Assembly: GCF_900110375.1 (NCBI RefSeq)
Contig: NZ_FODN01000008.1
Location: 62,001-126,000 of the forward strand
DNA: 64,000 nucleotides
Direction: 5' to 3'
DNA from: Flavobacterium sinopsychrotolerans
GTDB taxonomy: Bacteria; Bacteroidota; Bacteroidia; Flavobacteriales; Flavobacteriaceae
Shown here: in pieces, positions 1 to 8,336 of the stretch
Layout: each line of letters opens with the position of its first letter
How positions within the stretch are numbered: the stretch's first letter is position 1
Made by a program: the position numbers and the translations under genes
Notes under the pieces: model-generated
The model's input: the letters and a program-made list of their open reading frames with translations, nothing else
Databases searched by the model: none
What the model was told of the DNA's origin: nothing

Positions 1-992
1 AAAACCATTACTGTCAATACATTATTGTCAAAAAATTGTGGAATCAATAGAGAATACGTATCTGAATTATGCCCTTTTCCTTCAAAAAGAATATTGCCGC
101 CCCAAGCAATTGGAAAAACAAAAAGGTTGAAAAGTAGCAGGTACAACGGAAAAAGCCAAATCGCTGTTCGGATGTGGGTTTCTTTATTGTTCTCGACAAT
201 CGCAGTGTGGAATTGTCTTGGCAAAAGGAAAATAGCAAACATCGATAAAATACAAAGAAAGAACCAGTTGATTCCGTTTGTGATGCCGCCAATTGTATTT
301 TTTTTGTCGAAATCTTTAAGGACAGCCGCTTTTTGATAAATATCATCAAAACCGTCAAAAACAAAATAGGTGACATAAATACCCACGATCAAAAAGAAAA
401 CTAACTTCAGGATAGATTCCATGGCCACTGCGGTTACTATTCCGCGTCTTTTCTCGGAAGCATCTACATATTTTGTTCCGTAATAGGAAGCAAATAATGC
501 CAGAGCCATACAAACATAGGTTGTGGTGTCAGTGAAAATATTAGAACTTGCCTGCGTTTTGGTGACAATATGAAAAGTGTCTGAAATTGATTTTAGCTGT
601 AAAGAAATGTAAGGTAAGATACCAAAAATACAAATGATAGTTACCACTGCTCCCAGAAATCTACTGTTTCCGTATCGTAAAGAAATAAAATCTGCAATAC
701 TGGAAATTTTATTTACTCTCGAAATTCGGATAATTTTCTTGAGAATAATCATCCACGTTGGGATAATTAATATAGGGCCTAAATAAATGGGTAAATAACT
801 CAAACCGGATTCTGCAGCAACACCAATACTTCCGTAATAGGTCCAGGCGGTACAATATACGGCTAATGAAAAGGAATAGATGTAGGGATTATTTGTCCAT
901 TTAGAATGGCTTCTTTTTTCGGACCAATAGGCAATGTAAAAAAGAATCGACAAATAAAGCACTAATATTAATAAGAGTCCAATGCTATTCAT
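1..992 (-). CDS. Sodium:solute symporter (SSS family), N-terminal part; gene continues beyond the window
   Basis: The reading frame is open from the ATG at 992 to the window edge, giving about 330 residues. The product begins MNSIGLLLILVLYLSILFY and continues as a chain of hydrophobic segments separated by short loops, with a conserved-looking KKIIRISRVNKISSIADFIS stretch followed by RYG, typical of the sodium/proline-pantothenate symporter fold (inner membrane, Na+-coupled uptake). The start overlaps the stop of the upstream small membrane gene (985-1179), so the two are probably co-translated. In many bacteria this symporter type is fused to a sensor histidine kinase (CbrA-like); the C-terminal part needed to decide this lies outside the window, so that is only a possibility. 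Substrate unknown. Confidence 0.85.
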   Translation of the reverse strand, partial: MNSIGLLLILVLYLSILFYIAYWSEKRSHSKWTNNPYIYSFSLAVYCTAWTYYGSIGVAAESGLSYLPIYLGPILIIPTWMIILKKIIRISRVNKISSIADFISLRYGNSRFLGAVVTIICIFGILPYISLQLKSISDTFHIVTKTQASSNIFTDTTTYVCMALALFASYYGTKYVDASEKRRGIVTAVAMESILKLVFFLIVGIYVTYFVFDGFDDIYQKAAVLKDFDKKNTIGGITNGINWFFLCILSMFAIFLLPRQFHTAIVENNKETHIRTAIWLFPLYLLLFNLFVFPIAWGGNILFEGKGHNSDTYSLLIPQFFDNNVLTVMV

Positions 993-1179
993 AATATCTT
1001 TTTATGATTAGGTACGATATGGCGATTGAAAACAGCCATGCCGAGAAGATATAAATGTAGATAATTGGGAATCCAAAAAGTGGTTGCGAACTGTCAAATA
1101 ACAGCAAGAGTGGGACGTTCAAAGCTAATAGCATTAGCATTGAAAGAATAACCAACTTTTGTTCATGTCTCTTTTTCAT
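985..1179 (-). CDS. Small membrane protein, 64 aa, preceding the symporter
   Basis: The 64-residue product starts MKKRHEQK and then has two hydrophobic segments (about residues 9-29 and 33-57), ending in a basic tail KRYYE. The stop codon overlaps the ATG of the symporter gene by a few bases, which strongly suggests translational coupling and a role linked to the symporter, perhaps as a small subunit. No family is recognised with confidence. Two-helix small partners are known for some SSS transporters (DUF4212 type), but I cannot assign this protein to that family from sequence alone. Confidence 0.7.
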   Translation of the reverse strand: MKKRHEQKLVILSMLMLLALNVPLLLLFDSSQPLFGFPIIYIYIFSAWLFSIAISYLIIKRYYE

Positions 1180-1269
1180 AAGAAGATGCAGTTTGCTTTG
1201 CAGCGGAATGTGCTTTTGTTTTTTAAAGATTCTGTATTCGAACCTGTGCTTTTAAAGTAAAAAATAAAC

Positions 1270-1295
1270 AATCTCTGCAAGTTCATGCAGAGACT
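1270..1295 (-). terminator. Probable Rho-independent terminator after the 1313-1537 gene
   Basis: The arms TCTCTGCA (1272-1279) and TGCAGAGA (1286-1293) form an 8-bp stem with a 6-base loop. Read on the minus strand it is followed by a T-rich run (TTGTTTATTTTTTA). It lies between the MFS/small-protein pair and the 64-aa/symporter pair and probably separates two transcripts. Confidence 0.5.
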
Positions 1296-1312
1296 GTCTA
1301 TTGGAAATTTAA

Positions 1313-1537
1313 TTATTTTTTTTCGTCATAATCTCCCATTAAGGCATAGTAACCAAAGGTTCCTAATCCTAAAACGATTAATGGCGTAAGTACAAAAAGG
1401 ATAATAATTCCGAATACTAAATCCTCTTGTTTTCCTGACATAAATTTGGGTAATCCAAAAGTGAAGATGCAAAAATAGGCTGAAGCTACTGCTAATGCGA
1501 TCCAAACTAATCCTAAAACTCTTTTTATTTGATTCAT
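1313..1537 (-). CDS. Small two-helix membrane protein next to the MFS transporter
   Basis: The chosen start MNQIKRVLGLVW gives 74 residues; a longer frame reaching into the upstream MFS gene is unlikely because it would add a polar stretch with no family support. Two hydrophobic segments (about residues 6-27 and 39-65) flank a short loop, and the C-terminus is acidic/basic (GDYDEKK). It lies about 10 bases after the MFS stop on the same strand, so the two are very probably co-transcribed. Small proteins of this kind accompany MHS-type transporters in Bacteroidota (possibly the DUF6814 family, recalled and not checked). Function unknown. Confidence 0.7.
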   Translation of the reverse strand: MNQIKRVLGLVWIALAVASAYFCIFTFGLPKFMSGKQEDLVFGIIILFVLTPLIVLGLGTFGYYALMGDYDEKK

Positions 1538-1547
1538 AGCTGTGTTT

Positions 1548-3083
1548 TTATACGTGAGCGTTTTTATCTTTATTTTTAATGTAAACCATTCCAACTACAA
1601 AACTGACTGCAGCAATAACAATTGGATACCAAAGTCCTTCGAGGTAAAATTCAGGATGGCCTAAGTCTTTTGCATTGGTCACAAAATAGGTTGAAATAGC
1701 AGGAAGCAATCCTCCAAAAATACCATTTCCTACGTGGTATGGCAATGACATCGAAGTGTATCTGATTTTTACAGGGAACATTTCAACCAAGAACGCTGCA
1801 ATTGGTCCATAAACCATCGTTACAAATATCACTTGTACAAATACTAGAAATATCAATGCCCAATTGTCACTAGAGTTAATTTTAATAGTTGTTTTGGTGT
1901 CCACTTTTGGTTTACCATCCACAATTATTACTGCTCCGTTTTCTAAATGTACGGTTTTTATTTCTTGAAAAGTAGTTCCATCCACATACTCTTTGTTAGT
2001 GGTGTAGATAGAATCCATGGTTTGCTTTTTATTTTCTTTCAATTCAGCAAGTACCGTAGTTTTTTCGACCATTTCGGTTTTGTTTTTCACCGATGTGGTT
2101 TCGTACATTTGTTTGTAGATTGGTCTGTATAATAAAATGGCCAATAACATTCCGCCCATCATAATGTATTTTCTACCTACTTTATCACTCAACCAACCAA
2201 AAAAGATGAAAAATGGTGTACCAAGAATCAATGAAATTCCTAATAAAGTATCTACCTGAGAAGAATCAATTGACATTACTGTTTTCATGAAACTCATGGC
2301 GTAAAATTGTCCAGTATACCAAACAACTCCTTGTCCCATTGTTGCTCCAAATAAAGCCAACAATACAAATTTCAAGTTGTAGCGATTTCCAAAACTCTCT
2401 TTCAATGGATTGGTACTTGTTTTTCCTTCGCTTTTCGCTTTAGCAAAAACTGGAGATTCATCCATGTTTTTTCGAATCAAATAGGAAACTCCAACCATAA
2501 TGATAGAAACCCAGAACGGAACTCTCCATCCCCATTCGTCAAATTGTTCTGGTGTAAGGATGTTTCTCGTGGCTAAAATAACCATCAAAGAGATGAATAA
2601 ACCCACCGTTGCAGTAGTTTGAATCCAAGAAGTCCAGTATCCTCGTTGTCCAACGGGAGCGTGCTCGGCCACATAGGTTGCGGCGCCACCATATTCACCT
2701 CCCAAAGCAAGACCTTGAAGCAAACGAAGAATTAATACTGATAAAGGCGCCATGAATCCGATTGTTTCATAACTCGGGATACATCCAATCAGGAAGGTTG
2801 CACCACCCATTAATAACAACGTCACCATGAACGTGTATTTTCTTCCAATTAAATCTCCTAATCTTCCGAAGAAAAGGGCTCCGAAAGGACGCACTACGAA
2901 TCCGGCTGCAAATGTTGCCAAGGTAGATAAGAAGGCTGCTGTAGGATTATCTGAAGGGAAAAATTTAGTTGAAATTACAACGGCTAAACTGCCAAAGATG
3001 TAGAAATCATACCATTCGATCATTGTACCCATTGAGGATGCGGAAATGACTTTCCAAATTCCTTTTGTTGATTTAGTACTCAT
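1548..3083 (-). CDS. MHS-family MFS transporter with a large loop insertion
   Basis: The 511-residue inner-membrane transporter carries MFS signatures: RPFGALFFGRLGDLIGRKYT near residues 60-80 and GWLSDKVGRKYI near 295, plus the MHS-type EYGGAATYVAEHAP motif around residue 130. This places it with proline/betaine, ketoglutarate and citrate:H+ symporters (ProP/KgtP/ShiA group). It is about 80 residues longer than usual because a hydrophilic segment (about residues 318-402) rich in Thr, Lys and Glu interrupts the C-terminal half between predicted membrane helices. Its neighbours are a downstream small membrane gene and an upstream porin gene 25 bases away, suggesting an outer-plus-inner membrane uptake operon for a small anionic substrate. 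Substrate not determinable. Confidence 0.88.
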   Translation of the reverse strand: MSTKSTKGIWKVISASSMGTMIEWYDFYIFGSLAVVISTKFFPSDNPTAAFLSTLATFAAGFVVRPFGALFFGRLGDLIGRKYTFMVTLLLMGGATFLIGCIPSYETIGFMAPLSVLILRLLQGLALGGEYGGAATYVAEHAPVGQRGYWTSWIQTTATVGLFISLMVILATRNILTPEQFDEWGWRVPFWVSIIMVGVSYLIRKNMDESPVFAKAKSEGKTSTNPLKESFGNRYNLKFVLLALFGATMGQGVVWYTGQFYAMSFMKTVMSIDSSQVDTLLGISLILGTPFFIFFGWLSDKVGRKYIMMGGMLLAILLYRPIYKQMYETTSVKNKTEMVEKTTVLAELKENKKQTMDSIYTTNKEYVDGTTFQEIKTVHLENGAVIIVDGKPKVDTKTTIKINSSDNWALIFLVFVQVIFVTMVYGPIAAFLVEMFPVKIRYTSMSLPYHVGNGIFGGLLPAISTYFVTNAKDLGHPEFYLEGLWYPIVIAAVSFVVGMVYIKNKDKNAHV

Positions 3084-3107
3084 AAATTATATTTTTTTAA
3101 AATTAGT

Positions 3108-4487
3108 TTATAGATAGATTTGAAGTTGTACAATGAATTCTCCTTTTGATCCTGAGATGTTGGATGGAGTGGTGTAAACGGGTCTTGTTGAATATTGTGC
3201 GGTGATTTTTGCGTGTTGTCCATCCAAGAAAAAGTTGGTTCCAAGATCAAATTGGGTACTGGACTTATCTAAAGCGTCAAAACTTTTGTAAGTAAAAGCT
3301 CCAAAAGGCTGTACGCGTACTTTAGGTTTGTCTACTTTGCTTGGCAATAAAATTCCCGCTTGTGTGTACCAGATATTTCCTGATCCGATAGTAGCTTGTG
3401 CATTTCCAGGTCCCGCCAAAGCTCTGCTTCCTGTAAAGTTTGGGTCAACGGATCCAATATTCATAATGGCTACGTTACGCAAATAATTTGGACCGAAATC
3501 ATAATCATAGAAAACACTATATCCGGTTACAGCCATTTTGTTTTCTTTTTTTCCAATAGGTAAATCAAGAAAAACATCTGCTGCAAAAAGATTGATGTTG
3601 TGTTTGCTGATAGTACTGTTAACCGAAGATTTGGTTGCGTCAGGTGCCGTATAAAAACCAGCGCCAATATTGAATACTTTTTTAGTTCCTAAATAGCTTC
3701 CTACTTTGTAAGGCAATAAATTAGCTTCCTGATCTAAAAATTGATATTCGAAATAACCGGCTTTTGACCATTTCGTATTTCCGCTGTTGTCAACTGCTAC
3801 TGCGTTATCTGCTACAGTTGCGTCAGTAGGAACTAAGTTTGTGGCGTAAGGTTTGTTGTAACTCAAACGGTATTCTAATTTACCATATTTTCCTTTAGCA
3901 AATAGACCCATTTGTCTAGCAAACTGATCTGAATTTTCTATTAAAGGCCAGTTGAAGATAGGCGCATCAATGGTTAGGAAATTCAATGTAGAGGCCATTG
4001 TTGCTCTGGATAATCCCATGTAATAATGCAATCCTCCACCAAGAGATAAGCTGAATTTTTTGTCTTTTTCAGGTAAAACTAATGCGTATTCATTCCAAGC
4101 ATCGTGAAAAAATAAACCCGGTTTTTTACCGGCACCGTATCCGCCAGTTCCAGAAGTTCCCGCTGCTCCACCATTTGTAAAGGTTTGGTTATTGATTCCA
4201 AAATGCGTTACAATCATGTACCTTTTGGATAATTGAGAGTAGGCCAGAAAACGCAAACGTCTATTTCCAATGTCGGTTCCGGTTGTGGCGGCTTCATTTC
4301 CAATCATTGTTCCAGGGTTCATTTGGCTGGAACGAAACCATATTTGGTTCCATGCAATAAATCGCATGTATTTTGAACCATCTTCGTTCAAATTGAATTT
4401 CATCCCGCTGCCGTAATCAGTGGAGCCTTGTGAAAAACTTTTTAGTGACAGTAAGAGTACTGCCGCTATAAAAAATATTTTTTTCAT
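3108..4487 (-). CDS. Outer-membrane porin
   Basis: The 459-residue protein has an N-terminal signal peptide (MKKIFFIAAVLLLSLKSFSQ), then alternating amphipathic strands rich in aromatic and Gly residues, and ends in a hydrophobic strand with an aromatic residue two before the end (EFIVQLQIYL), all features of a beta-barrel outer-membrane protein. It matches the general form of Bacteroidota porins found beside MHS transporters. The gene is 24 bases upstream of the MFS gene on the same strand, which suggests it supplies the outer-membrane pore for the same substrate. The exact porin family and substrate are uncertain. Confidence 0.8.
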   Translation of the reverse strand: MKKIFFIAAVLLLSLKSFSQGSTDYGSGMKFNLNEDGSKYMRFIAWNQIWFRSSQMNPGTMIGNEAATTGTDIGNRRLRFLAYSQLSKRYMIVTHFGINNQTFTNGGAAGTSGTGGYGAGKKPGLFFHDAWNEYALVLPEKDKKFSLSLGGGLHYYMGLSRATMASTLNFLTIDAPIFNWPLIENSDQFARQMGLFAKGKYGKLEYRLSYNKPYATNLVPTDATVADNAVAVDNSGNTKWSKAGYFEYQFLDQEANLLPYKVGSYLGTKKVFNIGAGFYTAPDATKSSVNSTISKHNINLFAADVFLDLPIGKKENKMAVTGYSVFYDYDFGPNYLRNVAIMNIGSVDPNFTGSRALAGPGNAQATIGSGNIWYTQAGILLPSKVDKPKVRVQPFGAFTYKSFDALDKSSTQFDLGTNFFLDGQHAKITAQYSTRPVYTTPSNISGSKGEFIVQLQIYL

Positions 4488-4588
4488 AAATAAAATTTTG
4501 GTTATTAAATGGTTGGTTAATAAAGTGCCAAATTCTATTATTTTATTCTAAAAAAAAATTTAGATATATTTATGTGTAAAGTATATAG

Positions 4589-5008
4589 CTAATCTTTGAA
4601 TCTTTCCCATTTTATGAGCATAAATTTGTCTCCAAGCTCTGTTATAATCATTCCTGCTCCGGAAAGAAGTTCTTTGTTTTTGAGGTATTCAATAAGTTCT
4701 AAATGGCTTAAAATCTTATAAGTAGGATGGTAATTGGCGTGCGATGGTTTTTTTATATTAAAGGCTTTGACCCAGTTGCTTACAGTGACATGGGAAACAC
4801 CTATAATTCGCTCTATTTCACGAAAGCTTAAGCCTTCAAGGTAGAGCTGTAATGCCTTGGTAACATAATAATCATCTATCTTTTTTCCAATTTTATTGAC
4901 TGTAAAAAAATAATTACATTTTTTACATAAGTACCTTTGTTTACTGTTGATTATGCCGCTTTTTGTGATTTGGTTACCTTGGCATTTCGGGCAGGTTAAA
5001 ATCTCCAT
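4589..5008 (-). CDS. IS1 InsA-like zinc-ribbon/HTH DNA-binding protein
   Basis: Starting at MEILTCPKCQ the product has 139 residues; the in-frame extension of 12 residues upstream is Ile/Tyr-rich and unlikely to be translated. Residues 5-26 contain two CxxC pairs (CPKC and CKKC) that form a zinc ribbon. Residues about 45-78 form a helix-turn-helix (LSFREIERIIGVSHVTVSNW). This is the layout of InsA from IS1 family elements, but no DDE catalytic domain follows, no InsB frame is nearby, and I see no terminal inverted repeats. It may be a domesticated transposase DNA-binding domain serving as regulator of the transporter operon 100 bases downstream; that role is inference. It could also be an IS remnant. 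Confidence 0.75.
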   Translation of the reverse strand: MEILTCPKCQGNQITKSGIINSKQRYLCKKCNYFFTVNKIGKKIDDYYVTKALQLYLEGLSFREIERIIGVSHVTVSNWVKAFNIKKPSHANYHPTYKILSHLELIEYLKNKELLSGAGMIITELGDKFMLIKWERFKD

Positions 5009-5344
5009 ATATATAAATTTTGCATAAATATAATAAATTAGCAACTATTTTTATTTGAATTTCGCAAAAAAATTAGAAAATAAATACGAACCCTTTATTT
5101 TTGTTCGATTATTGGTGCATTTTTAGTAAATTAAATTGCTTTGTGAAAGAGTTTGATTTTTTAAAACCAATCGTTGTCTGATGGAATAATTTTCAACATA
5201 TATGGAGAGATAAGCTGTATTTTTTGAATTCACTAAACGAGTGTGGGAATTTAATAGTCGTTTAAAAAACAGAAATATTCTTTCGTATTGGTGTGAATCT
5301 TTATTTAAGAAGATTAAGGATATTTTAGAGAAAGGTATAAAAAC
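5009..5344. other. Intergenic stretch between the InsA-like gene and tRNA-Phe
   Basis: This AT-rich stretch has no convincing gene. The small reading frames that cross it overlap the tRNA gene or are low-complexity and unsupported. Apart from the tRNA terminator at its right edge I see no structured element. Confidence 0.6.
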
Positions 5345-5375
5345 AAAAAACCCGAATATTTCTATTCGGGTTTTG
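5345..5375 (-). terminator. Rho-independent terminator of the tRNA-Phe gene
   Basis: CCCGAATA and TATTCGGG pair (5351-5358 with 5363-5370) around a TTTC loop; read on the minus strand the stem is followed by TTTTTTG and more T. It sits directly after the tRNA 3' end. Confidence 0.85.
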
Positions 5376-5448
5376 TGGTACCTCCAGGGATCGAACCAGG
5401 GACACATGGATTTTCAGTCCATTGCTCTACCATCTGAGCTAAGGTACC
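5376..5448 (-). tRNA. tRNA-Phe (anticodon GAA)
   Basis: On the minus strand a 73-nt cloverleaf starts GGTACCTTAGCTCAG. The acceptor stem GGTACCT pairs with AGGTACC and is followed by discriminator A. The anticodon loop CTGAAAATC holds GAA, and the T arm contains GGTTCGATCC. The CCA end is not encoded. The gene stands alone with its own promoter and terminator. Confidence 0.97.
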
Positions 5449-5463
5449 TCGCTATTGCGGGTG

Positions 5464-5493
5464 CAAATATAGAATGATTTTTAGTTTATCCAA
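5464..5493 (-). promoter_or_regulatory. Bacteroidota-type promoter of tRNA-Phe
   Basis: On the minus strand the -33 box TTG (5491-5493) and the -7 box TATATTTG (5464-5471) are separated by exactly 19 bases, matching the TTG-N19-TAnnTTTG consensus. The -7 box ends 15 bases before the mature tRNA 5' end. Confidence 0.8.
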
Positions 5494-5546
5494 AACATTT
5501 TTTAAAAAAAATCAATTCGTACCTTCGCAACATCAAAAACCAAATT

Positions 5547-6281
5547 ATGATTTTAGTTATCGATGTGGGAAATACCAGAATTAAAGGCGCTGTATTTGAG
5601 GGTCCTATACTTTTGGAAATTTTTGTTTTTACCAAAATTGAACTTCAAAAAAATATTGAAAATATTTTAAAAAATTTTGAAAAAGTATCAGATTTAGTGG
5701 TTTCATCAGTGGGTGATGTCGAAAAACTATCTTTTCTAGCATTTGAGAACATGTTAAATGTTCATTTTATTTCGAATACGGATCCTTTTCCGTTCCAGAA
5801 TAAATATGCCACACCACAAACTTTGGGAATTGACAGAATGGTACTTGCTGCCGGAGCGACATTGCAGTTTCCGAATCAAAACAGACTGGTTATTGATGCA
5901 GGAACTTGTGTGACATACGATTTTATAGATCAAGATAATAATTATCTTGGCGGAGCAATAGCACCAGGATTACGATTACGGTACGAATCCTTACACAATT
6001 ACACTGCGAAATTGCCTTTGTTAGCATTGGAAAACCCAGAAAATTTAATTGGAAATTCAACTTCAGATTCCATTCATTCGGGTGTGGTAAATGGATTAGT
6101 CTATGAAATTGATGGTTTCATAAATGAATATAGGGCTCGGTATTTAAATTTTATAATAATTTTAACGGGTGGGGACACAGATTTTTTGGCTAAACGATTA
6201 AAAAATACCATATTTGCCAATTCAAATTTTCTTTTAGAGAGTTTAAACCAAACATTTCAATATAAAATTAAAAATGATTAA
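5547..6281 (+). CDS. coaX: Type III pantothenate kinase
   Basis: The 244-residue cytoplasmic enzyme phosphorylates pantothenate in the first step of coenzyme A synthesis. It shows the ASKHA-fold signatures of CoaX: the phosphate-binding DVGNTRIK at residues 6-13, TLGIDRMVLAAGA near 92-104, the IDAGTCVTYDFI segment near 116-127 carrying the catalytic Asp, and GGAIAPGLRLR near 135-145. Its length is typical. The stop overlaps the start of the next gene by 8 bases, so the two are translationally coupled. A weak -7 box TACCTTCG lies at 5520-5527, 19 bases before the start codon. Confidence 0.95.
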   Translation: MILVIDVGNTRIKGAVFEGPILLEIFVFTKIELQKNIENILKNFEKVSDLVVSSVGDVEKLSFLAFENMLNVHFISNTDPFPFQNKYATPQTLGIDRMVLAAGATLQFPNQNRLVIDAGTCVTYDFIDQDNNYLGGAIAPGLRLRYESLHNYTAKLPLLALENPENLIGNSTSDSIHSGVVNGLVYEIDGFINEYRARYLNFIIILTGGDTDFLAKRLKNTIFANSNFLLESLNQTFQYKIKND

Positions 6282-7524
6282 AAAAATTATAATATTTGCA
6301 TGTCTGTTTTTGTCATTAGTATCTTTTGCTCAAGAAGGAACTGCATCCCCGTACTCCTTTTATGGAATAGGTGATATAAGGTTCAAAGGAACCGTTGAGA
6401 GTCGTTCTATGGGTGGCGTAGCCGTTGAGCAAGATAGTATTCATATTAATTTAGAGAATCCGGCAAGCTATTCTAATTTAAAGTTAACGTCATTCACTAT
6501 TGGAGGAACTTATAATTCTACAAATCTAAAAACAGATTCTCAGTCTGCAAAGGCAACAAGAACTACCTTGGATTATTTAGCAGTTGGTTTGCCTTTAGGT
6601 AAATTTGGAGTGGGATTTGGATTGATTCCATATTCATCTGTTGGGTATAAAATTGAATCTATATCTGGAGACAATACTGATAATAGTAGAAGATTTAATG
6701 GAACTGGGGGGCTTAATAAAGCTTTTTTAGGAGTTGGATATAAGATAGCAACAAACTTTAGCATTGGTGCGGATGTTAATTATAATTTTGGAAAAATTGA
6801 AACGAATAGTTTGGAATTTATTCCTAATGTATCCGCAGGGACCAGTGAATTTAATTCAGCAGATTTGTCTGGGGTAAATTTTAATATTGGGATGATGTAT
6901 CAGACTAAAATTAATAAAAAATTAAGCGTCTTTAGTAGTGTGAATTATACTTTGCAAGGTAATTTAAAATCTCAAAACACCAGAAATATTGCTACGGTGA
7001 TTTATGATTCCAGTTTTAATTTGCAAATTGTAGATCCACTTGGGGAACAAACAAATCAAACAGACGTAAAGTTGCCAAGCAGGTTGTCTGTTTCTGCAGG
7101 TATTGGAGAATCTAAAAAATGGGTTTTTGGAGGAAAAATAGCGTATCAAAAAAATTCAGGACAGCAAAATTATTATAATATAGCAGACAATGTTGGTTAC
7201 GGTAGGTATGGAAGTGTAAGTCTGGGAGGTTATTATATTCCAAATTACAATTCATTTACTAGTTACGCAAAAAGAATTGTTTACAGAGGTGGTTTGAGAT
7301 ATGAAAAAACGGGATTAATGGTGAATTCACAATCTATTAATGATATGGGATTGACTCTTGGACTTGGATTGCCGTTGAATGGAACATTTTCGAACGTAAA
7401 TATTGGTTTCGAATTAGGAAAAAAAGGGACGACAGAGTCTAATCTGGTGCAAGAGAATTATACTAATTTGAGTGTCAGTTTTTCACTTAATGATACATGG
7501 TTCGTAAAACGAAAATTTAATTAA
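6274..7524 (+). CDS. Outer-membrane beta-barrel protein
   Basis: The 416-residue protein has a signal peptide ending near SLVSFAQ (residue 19), followed by SPYSFYGIGDIRFKGTVESR and a long series of Gly- and aromatic-rich amphipathic strands. The pattern resembles the FadL/PorV-like outer-membrane proteins of Bacteroidota, but I cannot assign a named family. It overlaps coaX by 8 bases and is followed by lptC, so it belongs to an envelope-linked operon. The conserved position between coaX and lptC may point to a role in outer-membrane assembly, but that is inference. Confidence 0.75.
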   Translation: MIKKIIIFACLFLSLVSFAQEGTASPYSFYGIGDIRFKGTVESRSMGGVAVEQDSIHINLENPASYSNLKLTSFTIGGTYNSTNLKTDSQSAKATRTTLDYLAVGLPLGKFGVGFGLIPYSSVGYKIESISGDNTDNSRRFNGTGGLNKAFLGVGYKIATNFSIGADVNYNFGKIETNSLEFIPNVSAGTSEFNSADLSGVNFNIGMMYQTKINKKLSVFSSVNYTLQGNLKSQNTRNIATVIYDSSFNLQIVDPLGEQTNQTDVKLPSRLSVSAGIGESKKWVFGGKIAYQKNSGQQNYYNIADNVGYGRYGSVSLGGYYIPNYNSFTSYAKRIVYRGGLRYEKTGLMVNSQSINDMGLTLGLGLPLNGTFSNVNIGFELGKKGTTESNLVQENYTNLSVSFSLNDTWFVKRKFN

Positions 7525-7573
7525 AAACAAGAATTGGGTAAGTATTGCCAAACTTCTTTGTCGATTATAGCAT

Positions 7574-8128
7574 ATGACTTTAGTCCAAAAATATTATATT
7601 AAATCAGTTGTCACAGTTTTTGCTGTGACACTGTTTTTTGGGTGTGAAAGTAATTTTAAAGAAATACAAAAGATAAATTTTTCGGAATTTATACCTACAA
7701 GTGATGCGGATGTTGTCAATCTGAAATACACGGATTCAGGTCGTATCACGGCTATTTTGATCAGTTCGAAAATGTTGGATTATTCGAATATTGATTTTCC
7801 TTTCACGGAGTTTCCAAAAGGGATAGATGTTACTTTATTTGATAAAAAAGCGAAGAAAACATTTATTAAGTCAAATTATGCTATTTCTTATAAAGGCACC
7901 AGCATTATTGATTTACAAGGAAAAGTAAAAATTTTTACGCAAGAGGGTCAAACTCTTGAAACAGAGCAGTTGTATTTTGATCAAAAAAATGAATGGTTTT
8001 TTACGGAAAGGAAATTTAAATTTTCAGATCCCAAAGGCGTTTCGAATGGTCAAGGAATCGATTTTAGTAAAGATTTTAAAGTGATTAATTCACAAAAAAT
8101 AACGGGCGAAGTAGAAACCGCCGAATAA
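7574..8128 (+). CDS. lptC: LPS export lipoprotein LptC
   Basis: This 184-residue protein has a lipoprotein signal with the lipobox Cys at about residue 24 (FFGCES), followed by an LptC/OstA-like beta-jellyroll. Conserved-looking pieces include GRITAILISSKMLDYSN, FDKKAKKTFIKSNYAI and LETEQLYFDQKNEWFFTE. LptC receives lipopolysaccharide from the LptBFG transporter and passes it to LptA across the periplasm. Most proteobacterial LptC proteins are anchored by a membrane helix; a lipid anchor is usual in Bacteroidota. It lies between the barrel gene and a small membrane gene on the same strand, with short gaps. Confidence 0.85.
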   Translation: MTLVQKYYIKSVVTVFAVTLFFGCESNFKEIQKINFSEFIPTSDADVVNLKYTDSGRITAILISSKMLDYSNIDFPFTEFPKGIDVTLFDKKAKKTFIKSNYAISYKGTSIIDLQGKVKIFTQEGQTLETEQLYFDQKNEWFFTERKFKFSDPKGVSNGQGIDFSKDFKVINSQKITGEVETAE

Positions 8129-8138
8129 TATAATAATT

Positions 8139-8333
8139 ATGAATTATTTAAAATACACACAATACGTTTATCTTATTTTTGGAGCCTTTTTTATTTATGA
8201 TGGCTTTACTAAATTAAATGATCCTGCTGGCACACCGTGGTTGAGTTTTATGGTTGCAGGATTGGCGATTTTTATGTTTTTCTTCAGAAGAAAATTTGCT
8301 AAAAAAGCCGAAGAACGAAATAAAAAATCCTAA
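8139..8333 (+). CDS. Small membrane protein, 64 aa
   Basis: The product MNYLKYTQYVYLIFG... has two hydrophobic segments (about residues 8-22 and 34-49) and a strongly basic C-terminus (RRKFAKKAEERNKKS), so both ends probably lie in the cytoplasm. The gene starts 10 bases after lptC and ends 3 bases before the CNNM gene, which supports it being real and co-transcribed. No function is recognised. Confidence 0.75.
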   Translation: MNYLKYTQYVYLIFGAFFIYDGFTKLNDPAGTPWLSFMVAGLAIFMFFFRRKFAKKAEERNKKS

Positions 8334-8336
8334 TTT

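Noticed and set aside
5123..5477. Open frames on both strands across the tRNA-Phe region
   Set aside because: They run through the tRNA gene and its terminator, so they cannot be functional genes.
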